Shown here: piece after piece, positions 22,880 to 33,559 of the stretch
Position numbering within the stretch: position 1 is the first letter of the stretch
How the letters are laid out: each line of letters starts with the position of its first letter
Assembly: GCA_936432065.2 (NCBI GenBank)
Contig: OW386293.2
Location: forward strand, 102,321,795 to 102,385,794
Direction of reading: 5' to 3'
DNA length: 64,000 bases
Source of the DNA: Rutpela maculata
Taxonomy: Eukaryota; Arthropoda; Insecta; Coleoptera; Cerambycidae
Notes under the pieces: model-generated
What the model saw: the letters and a program-made list of their open reading frames with translations, nothing else
Database searches by the model: none
Told to the model about the DNA's origin: nothing
Program-made: the position numbers and the translations under genes

Positions 22880-23490
22880 TTTCTTTGAGTCCATTTAATA
22901 AAATTTGACATTTTTCTGAAAATTTGACATTTTTCTGAAAAGTGGCAATTTTCTGAAAAGTGACATTTTTCCGAAAATTTGACATTTTTCTGACGTGACA
23001 TTTCTCCAAAAATTTGACATTTTTTCAAAAATTTGACATTTTTCTGAAGTGACATTACTCCGAAAATTTGACAATTTTCAAACATTTGACATTTTTCTGA
23101 AAGGTGACATTTCTTCGAAAATTTGACATTTTTCTGAAAAGTGACATTTTTCCGAAAATTTGACATTTTCCTAAATTTTTGACATTTTTCTGAAAAGTGA
23201 CATTTCTCTGAAAATTTGACATTTTTTCGAAAATTTGACATTTTTCTGAAGTGACATTACTCCGAAAATTTGACAATTTTCAAACATTTGGCGTTTTCCT
23301 GAAAGGTGACATTTCTTCGAAAATTTGACGTTTTTTCGAAAATTTGACATTTTTCTGAAAAGTGACATTTTTCTGAAAAGTGACATTTCTCCGAAAATTT
23401 GACGTTTTCCTGAAAATTTGACATTTTTTAAAAATCTGACATTTTTCTGAAAAGTGACATTTCTCCGAAAATTTGATATTTCTTGGAAAT
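22880..23490. repeat. 18-19-bp minisatellite array (about 600 bp)
   Basis: Units of the form GAAAATTTGACATTTTTCT and GAAAAGTGACATTTTTCC alternate more than 25 times with small indels. Minus-strand frames through it (FRKNVKFSEKCH-like) are a by-product of the period and not a protein. Confidence 0.9.
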
Positions 23491-23519
23491 TAAAAAAAAA
23501 ATTTCGTGACTCGTCTTGT

Positions 23520-24135
23520 AGAAATATTTTTTTGATATCATCATCAGTTCGCCTGTTATAAGAATTTTATGTTTTTACGACGTCATCAGAACGTAGGTGT
23601 ATTTTTAATTCACTCGTATTCCATCCATCTACAATATTTCCACCTACGTTTCAAACTTTAATTGGATGTTTCCAATAGTTAAGTCGATATCTGCACCAGT
23701 TTCTAAGTATTTTTCTTATTTGTGACGTCATGTAGACGTAGGTGTATTATTAATTCACTTGTATTCCGTCCATCCACAATATTTCCACCCACACTTCAAA
23801 TTTTAATTTGATGTTTCCAATCGTTAAGTCAATATCTTTACCAGTTCGCCTGTTGTAAGAATTTATCTTATGTGTGACGTCATGTAGATGTAGGTGTATT
23901 ATTAATTCACTTTTATTCCGTCCATTTACAATATTTCCACCTATGTTTCAAATTTCAATTCAATAACTTCAACGGTTAAGTCGATATCTGTACCAGTTCG
24001 TCTGTTGTAATAATTTTTCATTTTTGTGACGACATGTGACGTAGGTGTATTATTAGTTCACTCGTAATCCGTCCGTCTACAATATTTATACCTACTCTTC
24101 AAATTTCAGTTCGATATCTTCAACCGTTCCCGAGT
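23520..24135. repeat. Tandem array of a 150-bp unit (4 copies)
   Basis: ACGTAGGTGTAT recurs at about 23591, 23736, 23888 and 24039. Each is followed by TTCACTCGTATTCCGTCC, ACAATATTTCCACCTA and a GTTAAGTCGATATCTG block. Units are diverged by perhaps 10-15%. Confidence 0.85.
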
Positions 24136-24483
24136 TATCAGCCGAAATCACTGAACACCTTTGTCATTATTAGAATATCACCCTGTACATTGCACTGCTT
24201 TGAGGACAAAACAAGTGAAATTTTTGTTTTTTAATTTTTTTCACGGAAACCAAATCGAAAAAGTACAAGTGTGATATATCGTTGAAATCGGAATTTTTAC
24301 TGCTTTTCAATGGTTCAATTACAAATTGTAAGTAATCATAAAATAAACAACTTGTTGTGCCAAAACGGCACTAAACGTAATCCGATCTCAACCAAAACCT
24401 TTTCAGATCTTCTGGAGCCCTAAAGAAACCCTCATGCAAAGTTTCATCCAAATCCGTTTGGTAGCTTCGCCGCTATCGTGCTA

Positions 24484-24556
<73 letters not shown>

Positions 24557-24563
24557 TACACAC
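24484..24563. repeat. (CA)n microsatellite
   Basis: Roughly 70 bp of uninterrupted CA with CATA variants at both edges. The minus-strand frame with a long VCVC run is an artefact of it. Confidence 0.95.
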
Positions 24564-24734
24564 AGACATTTTTCAAAAACAACTTTTTTGGGTTCCTGGG
24601 ACCTCAGAACGTAAAAATTTGATGTTATCTCAATTTTCGATTTTGGACTAATTGTAGTAACCTCCCACAATTTTATTGTGGGGAGGTTAATAAAAAGTTG
24701 AAAAAATATGTAGTTTAGATTTTGAAATTATATT

Positions 24735-24985
24735 TTTAGGTGTTTTTAACTTGTTGAGTTCGAATTCGAATCCGATCTCAGAAAAGCCCATGTGCCCTCA
24801 AAATTTTGAGCTGTTAGCGAATAAACAACGCTAAAATAGGGTAAATCATCCCTAATTTGTGGTATCAATAAATACATGTAAAAAGTAGTTAAGCGCAAAA
24901 CTATTGTATTTAAATATAGATTTTTGGTATATCGCAAAGGATTTTCTACTCTGAGATGGTTAAGCAACCCCAAAATAGAAGAAAG
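24735..24985. repeat. Second copy of the 21.3-kb dispersed repeat
   Basis: Shares GAATCCGATCTCAGAAAAGC, CCTCAAAATTTTGAGCT and AATAGGGTAAATC with 21355-21440 in the same orientation. Confidence 0.6.
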
Positions 24986-25560
24986 CCACCCTAAAACGAG
25001 GCAAAACTAACCCACATTTCAGGATTTATGAATTGATGTGAATGAACGGTAAAGAATATCAAAACAAGGGAGAGGGTTATGTTTTATATTTAGCAGTCAT
25101 TTCCCTAAATAATGGCAGAACAACTACTCTTAGAGTAGGCTAAAAAATACCCCTGTTCTTGCAAAGAATATACACCATCATACCATCATAGAGTATATGA
25201 ATGCTAAAAAATTACATAAAAAATGAAGATTTGAAAGTTTGGAATTATGTAAAACTAGAGTGACTTATCATATTGAAAAAAAAATTTCTGCAGCAAAACT
25301 GAATTTAGCATATCCAAATACTTAACTCTATCAAGTTTCGTAAATTTTTATCGAAAATTGGCTAGATTACCGATTTTTGACGGATGTTTTGAAAAAAGCA
25401 CCACTGTGCGTCGCAGCGAACGATGTAAAGTTAGTCCCTTTTCTATTATTACATTATCAGTATAGAGCCTATTGAAATTCATTATTGTCAGCCTTGTACT
25501 CCAATTTCAAGCAATTATTTAGCAAAACTCACAATAAATACACTTGCGCCGACATAAGTC
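24986..25560. other. No gene recognised
   Basis: AT-rich DNA with no supported feature. Confidence 0.3.
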
Positions 25561-25662
25561 AATCTGTAAAACTAAACTAAATTTATTTCAAGCAATTCAT
25601 TTATTATGATAAAAAAATTAAGATAATTAATTATTTTTTATTTATTTGCTTTTATCTTGATT

Positions 25663-26029
25663 TTGTTTAACTATTTAACGTCGGCCTATTTCCGCTACCA
25701 GTACCTATTACCGACGCCAGGAGACGAGCTACCCCCAACCTGGAAATTTTGCCGAACCTCTTCCCTTAAGAAGAGTAGGGATCTTTTACTTGCCTAACAT
25801 TTAATAGACAAGGGACCGCCTGCTTTACATCCCCTCCGAAGGATGGTATATCCACTACGTAATCCTCAGAATTACGTAACTGATATACAAGCCGCTAAAA
25901 GGTGGGACGAGAACGCTGTATTTCCCAAGATAGATGGGTCACCCATCCAAGTACTAACCGCGCTCGACGTTGCTTCAACGGAATATCGACTGATATTCAC
26001 ATTGAAGTCGCCTCTACGCTCGCCCCAGG
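25663..26029 (-). mobile_element. 5S-rRNA-derived SINE (SINE3-like), 367 bp, with 12-bp TSD
   Basis: TTTATCTTGATT is duplicated exactly at 25651-25662 and 26030-26041. Read on the minus strand, the first 100 nt resemble 5S rRNA, including GAAGCAACGTCGAGCGCG and GTTAGTACTTGGATGGGTG. These cover the internal control region of a 5S gene (boxes A and C), so RNA polymerase III could transcribe it. The rest is an unrelated body of about 270 nt ending in an AT-rich tail with AAACAAAA. 5S-derived SINEs (the SINE3 class) are known in some animals. The exact TSD and the promoter block at the element's 5' end support a SINE rather than a 5S pseudogene. Confidence 0.75.
25937..25976 (-). promoter_or_regulatory. 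5S-type internal promoter in the SINE
   Basis: The minus strand carries GAAGCAACGTCGAGCG (box A/IE-like) followed by GTTAGTACTTGGATGGGTG (box C-like) at the spacing seen in 5S genes. It would bind TFIIIA if functional. Confidence 0.6.
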
Positions 26030-27162
26030 TTTATCTTGATTAAAGAATATTATTTATGTATTAAGCAAATCACAACTTACACACTTTTTTCATTTATTTC
26101 GAAATTACCTACTTTCTGTATATTGTTGCCCTAATCTAGGCATGCTAATATACTAGTTAGGTAAATACTTTAAAAAACTCATTATTGGAGAACCACTCAG
26201 AACAACTACTCTTCTAGCTAATACTGACGAAGTATTGAATTACATGATATGATTCCTAGCATTTTAAAGAACACAAATATGTGTTGAAAATACTTAAATT
26301 ATTTATTTAAATTCGGCCATTCACACTTTTTTTTATCTAATATGAATTATCTACTTTCTGTGTATTGGTACCTTAATCTGACCACGCTAATATACTACTT
26401 AGGAAAACACTTTAAAACACTCATTATTGGAGAACCAATCAAAACAACTACTCTTCTAGCTAATACTGACGAAGTATTGAATTACATGATAGAATTCCTA
26501 GCTAGTATATTAGCGTGCCCAGATTAGGGCATCAATATAAAGAAAGTAGGTAATTTCGTAATAAATAAAAAAAGTGTAAGTTGTGATTTGCTTAATACCT
26601 AAATAATATTCTTTAATTGAGATAAATCATTAATAAAGCCTATTTATTGTTGTTACATAGTATTGTTAGTAATTGTTAATTATTACAAACAATTTCCTTA
26701 CAAAAATTTATTTATTTTTTTTGTTTGACCGATTAATTAACTAAAATTCAAGTGACTTTTTTTATAAAAATCAGGGACATTGGCCATTGGGTAAAGCAAC
26801 TTGCAGCGCGTGCACTTTTGGTTTTACCAACGATTACTAAACTGCTTTATGTCATGCATGCAAGACAAATTATAAATTTCGTGCTTGCAGCAAGCACGAA
26901 CTTTGTCATTTCCTTTTCTCCGTAGAAGATCTTTTGTTACATCATTATTTAGTACCGTAAGTGTGTGGAAAATCAGTAAACAGTTTTGTCGTATATAGGA
27001 ATATTCATTTTAATGTAATATACAGGGTATTCCATCCCATAAGTGAACGATCAAACGAAGTGAGGTGATGAGATAGGACATTTTCAAAATAATTATGTGT
27101 GATTATCCAATTTGAATTTTTGTATTTTTCCCTAAAATCGTGTCCTCTAAAAAATGAATTAA

Positions 27163-27580
27163 AAACCGATGCCCAAGGAATCACTACTTCCACATCCAAG
27201 TCACTCACAACGAAAAAATTTTGTATGTGGAAATAATTATTTATTGAACTTTAATAATATAATATTTGAAATCCTCTACCCCAAAAACCCATAAAACGAT
27301 ACCCCACATCGGTAGTGGGGTATCTCCCAAATAAAAGAAGTGGTTTGTGAACACTTTTTGTTCACAAAATTTCGTTAATTTTAAGTGACCCCTGAGGTGA
27401 AAGAGGGTATATTACAGATCTCTGTAAAAGGGTGTATAAATATGTAACATTAAAGTTCCATAAACAATTATTTCCACATAGTGGAGTGCAAATATAGTAT
27501 CAAAATTTTGTCCGTTGTGAGCGACTTGGATAGAAAATCTGGATGTGAAAGTGGTGATTCCTTAGGTAGCTGTTTTTAAC
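27163..27580. repeat. Family A repeat, inverted pair (copy 3)
   Basis: A minus-oriented end (GCCCAAGGAATCACTACTTC to the ATACCCCAC block, 27163-27340) faces a plus-oriented end (27445-27580, finishing GTGGTGATTCCTTAGG). The two ends are the same end of the family in head-to-head arrangement. Confidence 0.7.
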
Positions 27581-28000
27581 AGAATTTTGTAGAGCGATGA
27601 ATCGATCTTTATCGGGATGGAGATAATTGATATCTACAATTTACACCATTGGGAGTATATAAACCCAAGAGTTGTGAGAAATGTCTATTTCCAACACAAG
27701 TTTGGAGTCAACATGTGGGCGGGAATAATTCAAGGCAAATTGATTGGCCATTTTGAGTTAAAAAAGCTCAATGGCGAAGGTTACCCGATTTTTTAAATGA
27801 TTTGGGTGGCTTACTTGAAGACGTGCCTATAGAAACACATCGAGAAATATGGCTGCAGTATGATGATGCCTCTCCTCACTATCCTAGTAGTAATACGGTA
27901 CCAGAACTCACAATACCGAAATCGCTGAATTGGAAGGGGAGGGTTCGTCCCGTAGCCACTGCGATCACCTGACCCAATCCCCTTAGACTTTTTTTGATTG
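27570..28000 (+). pseudogene. IS630/mariner-like transposase fragment
   Basis: Plus-strand frames read NLHHWEYINPRVVRNVYFQ, then KFGVNMWAGIIQGKLIGHFE and LNGEGYPIF, then after a stop LLEDVPIETHREIWLQYDDA and SPHY. The blocks match an insect transposase family: 'HYWS..NPH' followed by 'VNVWAGI...LIGP', then 'LNGE.Y', then 'Q.DGAPAH' (known from memory). The catalytic block is DDASPHY instead of DGAPAH. Frameshifts follow before the expected SPDL.P.DF..WG block, which is missing here but present in the fragment at 6414-6655. The N-terminal DNA-binding part is absent. Its position within matching inverted ends shows it is the element's own relic. Confidence 0.7.
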
Positions 28001-28676
28001 TCCACTTATAGGATACCCTGTATACAAGAACATGTACGTGTGGCACAGCCATTAAGTAAGATCAGATTTTTTAAATTAATGTATCACATGCCTACTTCCG
28101 ACCTACAATTTTCAACAACAAACAGAAACCTTGATCAGTAGTTTCGGCAGCCTTAACCATTTTTAAATAATAAACAGAGCAGCGGTCGTAATAGCCTCGA
28201 AATAAAACCAAGTAGCCAGTGCCGATATTATATACAAAGTGTTCTATTTCGGGAACCGCGTCATTCACGATGAAAAAGCTATTTTGATTTGTTTAATTAA
28301 ATATGAGGAAACATTAGCTATTTATAAAATTATTTATGTGCTTTAGATGTTATCTTAATTGTGTGTATTTATGCAGCCGGGATTTGACCTCGAGATACCG
28401 CGAACGCTTTTAGGTGAAACCATAATAGTGGAAAGGCATGCAGATAGTCTGCTCGTATCTGCTGACATTCGTATTAATAACAAAACAATTTTGCATAACC
28501 GAGCGTTACGACTTTCTTTAACTAGCGGTAGAACTGAATGTTTTTGAATACTGTTTTTTTTATTCTGCGAATTATACATTTTTTTTTTTCAACATGTGCA
28601 CAATTCTGTTTCATTATCTGCAACGCGAAAATTTTTAAATCGTTGATATGGTTGTCTTCAAGTCTATGAAGCACTC

Positions 28677-28746
28677 AAAAAATGTCGGCGCCTTTAACCA
28701 TCAAACACGCCGCATCGCACCACCGTCAAGGACGCCGACATTTTTT
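28677..28746. repeat. Hairpin with 14-bp perfect stem
   Basis: AAAAAATGTCGGCG (28677-28690) pairs with CGCCGACATTTTTT (28733-28746) across a 42-bp loop. It may be a tiny MITE end pair or a transcript hairpin; no function is inferred. Confidence 0.6.
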
Positions 28747-28803
28747 ACACGCCTAAAAAGGTGTGTAGTCAACTATAGAATCAGAAGTGTTAAACCTATA
28801 AGT

Positions 28804-29016
28804 GGTCTACAGACGATCCAACCAACCAAACTTCTCGGTATACTTGGAAAATTGCCATAACAACTCGTAAAAGTGAGCTGGTCTGCTGAATTTCAGCGTC
28901 TTTAAAGCGTACCGATAATGTTCGCTCCAGCAGACCAGCTCACTTTTACGAATTGATATGGCAATCTCTAAAGTGTACTGAGAAGGTCGGTTGGTTGTTT
29001 GGATCGTCTGTAGACC
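28804..29016. mobile_element. MITE (213 bp) with about 90-bp inverted repeats
   Basis: It starts GGTCTACAGACGATCCAACC and ends with its inverse. The inner arms end with AAAAGTGAGCTGGTCTGCTG and its inverse, so nearly the whole element folds back. AAGT flanks both sides (28800-28803 and 29017-29020), a possible 4-bp TSD. It interrupts or abuts the RT relic to its right. A relative is at 55026-55172. Confidence 0.8.
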
Positions 29017-29019
29017 AAG

Positions 29020-30060
29020 TGGTATGCGTATAACATTGATTAATTTGTCAATATTGTTTTATGTAATCTTTCGAGTAGTAGAGCCACATTTCTATTTTCC
29101 ATTCCTTCATTTTGGTTTCAACACGTGGGGCGCTACGGTACGTTTTCAGGGATTCAACAATCCAAGATTTCGTTGCCGCTTCTTTGTAATCGATGTACTA
29201 GCAGCTGATTCTTACATCCTTTGGAAGCCTTACTACAATGTTTGTGTTCTTCTGAGAGTATTTGTACTTTAACAGGTGGCTATAGATTTTATTAGCTAGT
29301 GCAGCACTGATGACTTCGTATATCGTTGGTACCGTTGTTTTAAGATCCTTTATAGAGGTGGAAAGTGTTTCCTGCAATTAGTCATTCGGGGACTTCCTCG
29401 GGGTGTCGTACGATTTTATTGGCAGCTATTGTGTAAGCTTCCATGCAGAGCACTGGGGTCTTTTAACCAGAAGTTTTGTACCCTTTCTGGTCCAGAGTTT
29501 TCCAATTATGCGTCTGATGAATTGTCACTACAACTTCATCCACTTTCAAGTCTGATTATGCCTCGGGTTCACTCCTTCGATGCTGCTTACGCTCTTGTTC
29601 GATCTACGGAGCATTGTTATTGTGAATCACTTCATCCTCCAAGATTTGATTCCAAAAATCCTCAACACGTTGCTACAAAGTCGGTGACTCTACTTCGATC
29701 TGATGGCTATTAATTTTGGCAACAGAATTTCTTGGCGAATTTTGCGAGTGGTTCTGTTGGTAGTGGTTACTTCTTTAAGGTGTATCTCCTTAATCTATGC
29801 GCTTTCGCTTGCAGTTTCATCTTCAGGTTCTGCTCCACCAAGTGCACTTCCCTGGACCTGTAATTTTTTTGTACACTTTCGGCCCTTTTGCGTACTTGAT
29901 CCGTGGGTACGCCTTTTTTATATTCCTCGAGAATCGTTGTTTATTTCCTGTGGTGTTCTGGATCCTTTTCTTCCAGTAAAATTTCCGGTGAAATTTTCCC
30001 AGAAATATTTGTGGCTTTAATGATACTTTAGTTTCTCCTACTTAAGACCTTTGCGGTCTC
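29020..30060 (-). pseudogene. R4/Dong-like non-LTR retrotransposon RT relic
   Basis: Decayed minus-strand pieces in shifting frames keep family order. From the right: VEQNLKMKLQAKAHRLRRYT (basic helical region), then FWNQILEDEVIHNNNAP and IEQE, then THNWKTLDQKGYKTSG and NKIVRHPEEVPE. These are followed by LSEEHKHCSKASKGCKNQLL and IDYKEAATKSWIVESLKTYR, then MKEWKIEMWLYYSKDYIK. These match, in order, the linker, 'NWKAPG.D', 'P.WL', 'L.EEQKGC..GS.GCKDQLL', 'WIDY.KAFDSVPHSWI' and 'MK.WKT...' blocks. They belong to RTs of the R2/R4/Dong group, which use a restriction-like endonuclease (from memory). The YADD block and endonuclease are not present because the MITE and unrelated DNA follow. Many stops; long dead. 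Confidence 0.7.
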
Positions 30061-31700
30061 AAATATCCCTTAACTTCCTTTAACTCCATGATTTCTGCTT
30101 CCAAATCTGCGCGAACTATGCTTATTGGCTCCTTAGTTTCAGAGGAGCTGTTTCTTGGGGATTATTATTATTAATAATACTACTATTATTATTAAATATT
30201 TTTTTAAATGGCAAATTTCTGCAGACTATGGGCTGGAATACAATGCACCCATATTATTCTCAATCGCCTTTTTATATCTCTTATTTCTCAATACCGCTAC
30301 TTGATATTTGTTGAAAAATAACACATATTTATCATTTAATTCGTAACATATTTTTAGCGGCACATGTTGAACATTTTCAAATAAACTTGTTAAAAAAATA
30401 TTAGCGAACAACCAGATTTTGACGATAAAATCTGATGGGTTAATTAAAGCGAGAACAAATACCGCTACATCGGCTTATTCAACAGGAAATCAGACTGCAT
30501 TTAGTTTGATATTCCTGCAGATAAAACGAGGAGAGACCATTCCCAATTTCCGAACTATACATTAAAGTTAAACTCTGTTAATCACCGTTCTATTGTGTGA
30601 CTACACCTCGTAATAACCTCTCTTGTTTATAAATTACAGTTGCCAGTCGACTTTTTGAATACAGTAATGTTCAATTAAGCAGAGATCGGTCGTAATAAAA
30701 ATTAAACACGCCTATTAGGCACTAAACCGCGGCTCCCGGCCTAGCCTCGGCTGTAATTTCAGAAATTCTCCCCTTACCCTCGAAGTGATGAATGAGATAT
30801 GGGAAAATGTCTGCGAATAAAGCCTAATAGCCACTCGGTTTCCTCCGCCGTTGATCCAGACGAAATGAGCCTGCCAAAATACCTAAAAGTGATGCATCAA
30901 TTTAGGGACTGAAACACTTGAAACGTTATAAACAGAAGCGGAGTTCGAGGCTGAAAGTATTTTCCCTTCGTTTCGTCTCTTTCCTTGCCTTTCCCGTTTT
31001 GCCGACTGATTGTTATTGGTTCTCGCTTATTTTATTTATTGTTCTCGTGTTTCTGGAAAGTTCAAGGTCGGATGAAGGAGAAAAGTTTTTGCCTGACGCC
31101 GACTTAGCGGCTTCGTACAGGGTGTCCCCAGCTCCTGGGGCCCTCCTTCGGGAGCGTATAGTTTATAATAATAATATCTATAAAATAAAATCCCTGACGT
31201 CTGTTAGCAAAAAATGACTAGGACTTTTTTTTGGTTCGCTAGGCATTCCTTGCCATCTAAGGTTGTTTAGAAAAATCCGTAAAATTCAGTATGGCGGATC
31301 TAATATGGTGGCCTTAAGGAAAGGCAGCTTCTCACGTTTTGACCCCTTTCAGAAGAGGTAGAAACTTTTGTTTGGGGGGGGGGGTTAAGTCCATTTCATA
31401 GCAACAGTCCTCAAAAGTCAAAAATTACTAAATAAATACTTACATGAGGGCTAAACCATAGGAGCTGAATTGGAAAAAGGTCGCTGTGGTTAAAAGTTAA
31501 TTTAAAATCAAACCCGAAGAAAATCAAAAGAAATATTCCTCCCTAATAAAATTCAAAAGTGGCATCTTGAATACGGCACCTTTACACACTTTCTTCTTCA
31601 AAAACACATTGTCCTTTTCAGGTGTGCGTTTCTATGCCTCAAGAATTTGGTTGTGAGCTGAAAGGAAATTGAGTAGCAATTTGTTTCAACAAAAACATTA
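30061..31700. other. No gene recognised
   Basis: Contains a short ATT/AAT microsatellite (30165-30195) and frames of 61 (−) and 99 (+) codons without known motifs. Near 31118, TACAGGGTGTCCCC resembles the end of an IS630/mariner-type insect element, but no matching second end was found. Confidence 0.3.
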
Positions 31701-31938
31701 TTACTGTATAGCGTAGGTTAAGTTAAAAACTGAATGAATGATTACCTACTTCGACATCTTCAGCCGTTTAGGAGATATTTCAACCCTCATATAAGTATTC
31801 AGTTCTCAGTAAAAACGTAATACCTTGCGATCTTGGTTTTGTTTTTACTGCTACTGGAGTTTATTGTCGTATAGTTAACCATTCTCATCCACGTATTTAT
31901 TTTTATATTTACTTACTGTGTTTGCTTCAGTTATTATT

Positions 31939-33463
31939 ACTAGTGGATTGTGTGAATCGAAAAAAGACCCGAAAAACCCGAGTATTGTCTGATGGCACCA
32001 AAGCAGTTCTCCCCCCCGTTTTCGAGGAAGCTGAACACCGTGGTAGTGGCAGAATTTCTCGTTGCGGCGACCCAAGCCTGCAAACGGCCAAAAACCACCC
32101 CAAACGGGGTCAAACGCATACTAATCATGTTTATGGGGAGGACCCTGGGACGCGTGCCCGACGACCGCTCACCCCCCTAACGGTCAACAACCACCTTCCA
32201 AAGGGGAGAGAGCTTGCTCTCATCATACCATTTGATAAAAAGTTTTCCTCCCATTTTCGAGCATGCCGAACACGAAGAGGACCACTAATCGAGTGCTTGA
32301 CACCCGTTCACCACCTGAATGGCAAAAAATACCCCTTCGCATTTTCATAATGAGTGTAACTGCACGGGTTCAAAAAACGTAAAAAATGAATTTAAAATAA
32401 AAAAAAAATAATTAATTTTATTTTTTTATATATAGTAATAGTATTTTATAATGTAATAAAAGCCAGCGTAACAATATATGCAGTAATTGTTTGCGTCAAT
32501 AAAAATATTTTATATAATATATTATAATTAAATAAATCAGATGTTTCAATTGAAGACCTAAGTGGATAAAGGTGTTATGTCACACTTTTAAAGTTTTGAG
32601 TAAATTAAACAAAACGGTTTTGAGTTGGAACTTATTTATTTTGTCTTCGATTCAAATGAATAATACCTCATAAAATAGATCATTTTGGGTTATGTTCTTT
32701 TGTTTACACTAATATTAAAGAACAATATCAAGCTGTTATGAAACTAGATTTTTCTGTCCAAAACTGTGTACATCCACTAAAATTACTGGTTGTATGTATG
32801 ACATGGCGCCTTTATAATTAAAAAGTTTCTATAAAATATTACAAATTTAGAATTCACCGTTTATTGGGAGTTAAATCTATATCAGGGGTGTTCAAAAATT
32901 GTATAAAGTAATTTTTTTTTAAAATGCGACATAACACCTTTATCCACTTAGGTCTTCAATTATTATATAAATCTATTTTTCCCAAAAAATATGTGCAAAA
33001 AATATATATTCATCTTTTTTCAGCTCCACAGTAAATGAAGATGACTACTTTGTTGACGAGATCGAGTTGACATCTTAATACTTTTTTCCTGTGTAGCATC
33101 CTCAAAACGGGGGAGGGGGCGGGAGCTTTGCCAAGGGGGTATGCTGAGAATGCACTCCACTTTGGAAGGTTGTTATTGATCATTTACGGGAATAGGTCAC
33201 TCCTGGGAGAAATTCCACAATCACCACGGTGTTCAGCATCCTCGAAAACGGGGGATCACCAAGTAAGAGTCCCCCCCAAACAATTATAATACGCGTTAAC
33301 CCCTGTTTGGGGATGGTTTTTGGCCGTTTGCGGGGGTGGGTCACCCCATCGAGAAATTCTGCCATCACCACGGTGTTCAACATCCTCGAAAACGGGGGGG
33401 GGAGAACTAATCTGGTTGCATCAGACAATGGTCGGGTTTTCGTCCAACTCACACAATCCACTA
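31939..33463. mobile_element. Foldback-type inverted-repeat element (about 1.5 kb)
   Basis: TAGTGGATTGTGTG (31941) returns inverted at the right end (33450-33463). The GC-rich arm segment with TTTTCGAGGAAGCTGAACAC (32019) has its inverse near 33385 and again near 33240. The right arm thus holds two direct copies of the same subunit. Arms span roughly 31939-32330 and 33085-33463, and the loop holds a separate MITE. ACTGTATAGCGTAGGTTAAG lies left of the element (31703) and a diverged copy lies right of it (33469) in the same orientation. Confidence 0.7.
32548..32961. mobile_element. MITE (414 bp) nested in the foldback loop
   Basis: The ends AATTGAAGACCTAAGTGGAT and the inverse pair for about 35-45 bp and include GATAAAGGTGTTATGTC. 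The interior is AT-rich and noncoding. No clear TSD. Confidence 0.7.
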
Positions 33464-33559
33464 ACTATACTGTATAGCGTATGTTAAGACATTAAAAACC
33501 GTGAAACAATAATTACTTCGATATCTTCAACCTTCAGGAGACAATTTCGTTAGGTTTTT

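Larger units (their letters stand above)
25640..26628. mobile_element. Inverted-repeat element with internal direct duplication, split by a SINE
   Basis: The arm at 26030-26157 returns inverted at 26503-26628 (for example GTATTAAGCAAATCACAACT at 26059 and its inverse near 26590). A unit of about 160 bp, starting near ACCTACTTTCTG and ending TTCCTAGC, is directly repeated at 26102-26262 and 26342-26502. The left arm continues into 25640-25662, across the SINE insertion. No coding frame is supported. Confidence 0.7.
27023..28020 (+). mobile_element. IS630/mariner-type element (about 1.0 kb), non-autonomous
   Basis: The ends are CAGGGTATTCCATCCCATAA and the inverse ACTTATAGGATACCCTG, flanked on both sides by TA. 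It contains a 3' transposase relic (27570-28000, +) and is invaded by a family A inverted pair (27163-27580). Confidence 0.75.

Noticed and set aside
22746..23386. Repeated FRKNVKFSEKC-type protein frames
   Set aside because: They mirror the 18-19-bp tandem repeat and appear in several frames at once.
22880..24135. CRISPR-like array
   Set aside because: Repeats are contiguous without unique spacers, and the genome is clearly eukaryotic.
24473..24670. Frame with a long VCVC run
   Set aside because: Encoded by the (CA)n tract.
25930..26000. A genuine 5S rRNA gene
   Set aside because: Only part of the 5S sequence is present, it passes into an unrelated body, and the unit has its own TSD.
29429..30020. 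Plus-strand frames of 94 and 105 codons
   Set aside because: They are shadows of the decayed minus-strand RT.
31922..32350. 142-codon plus-strand frame
   Set aside because: It lies in the GC-rich arm of a foldback element, and the inverse arm does not keep the frame.
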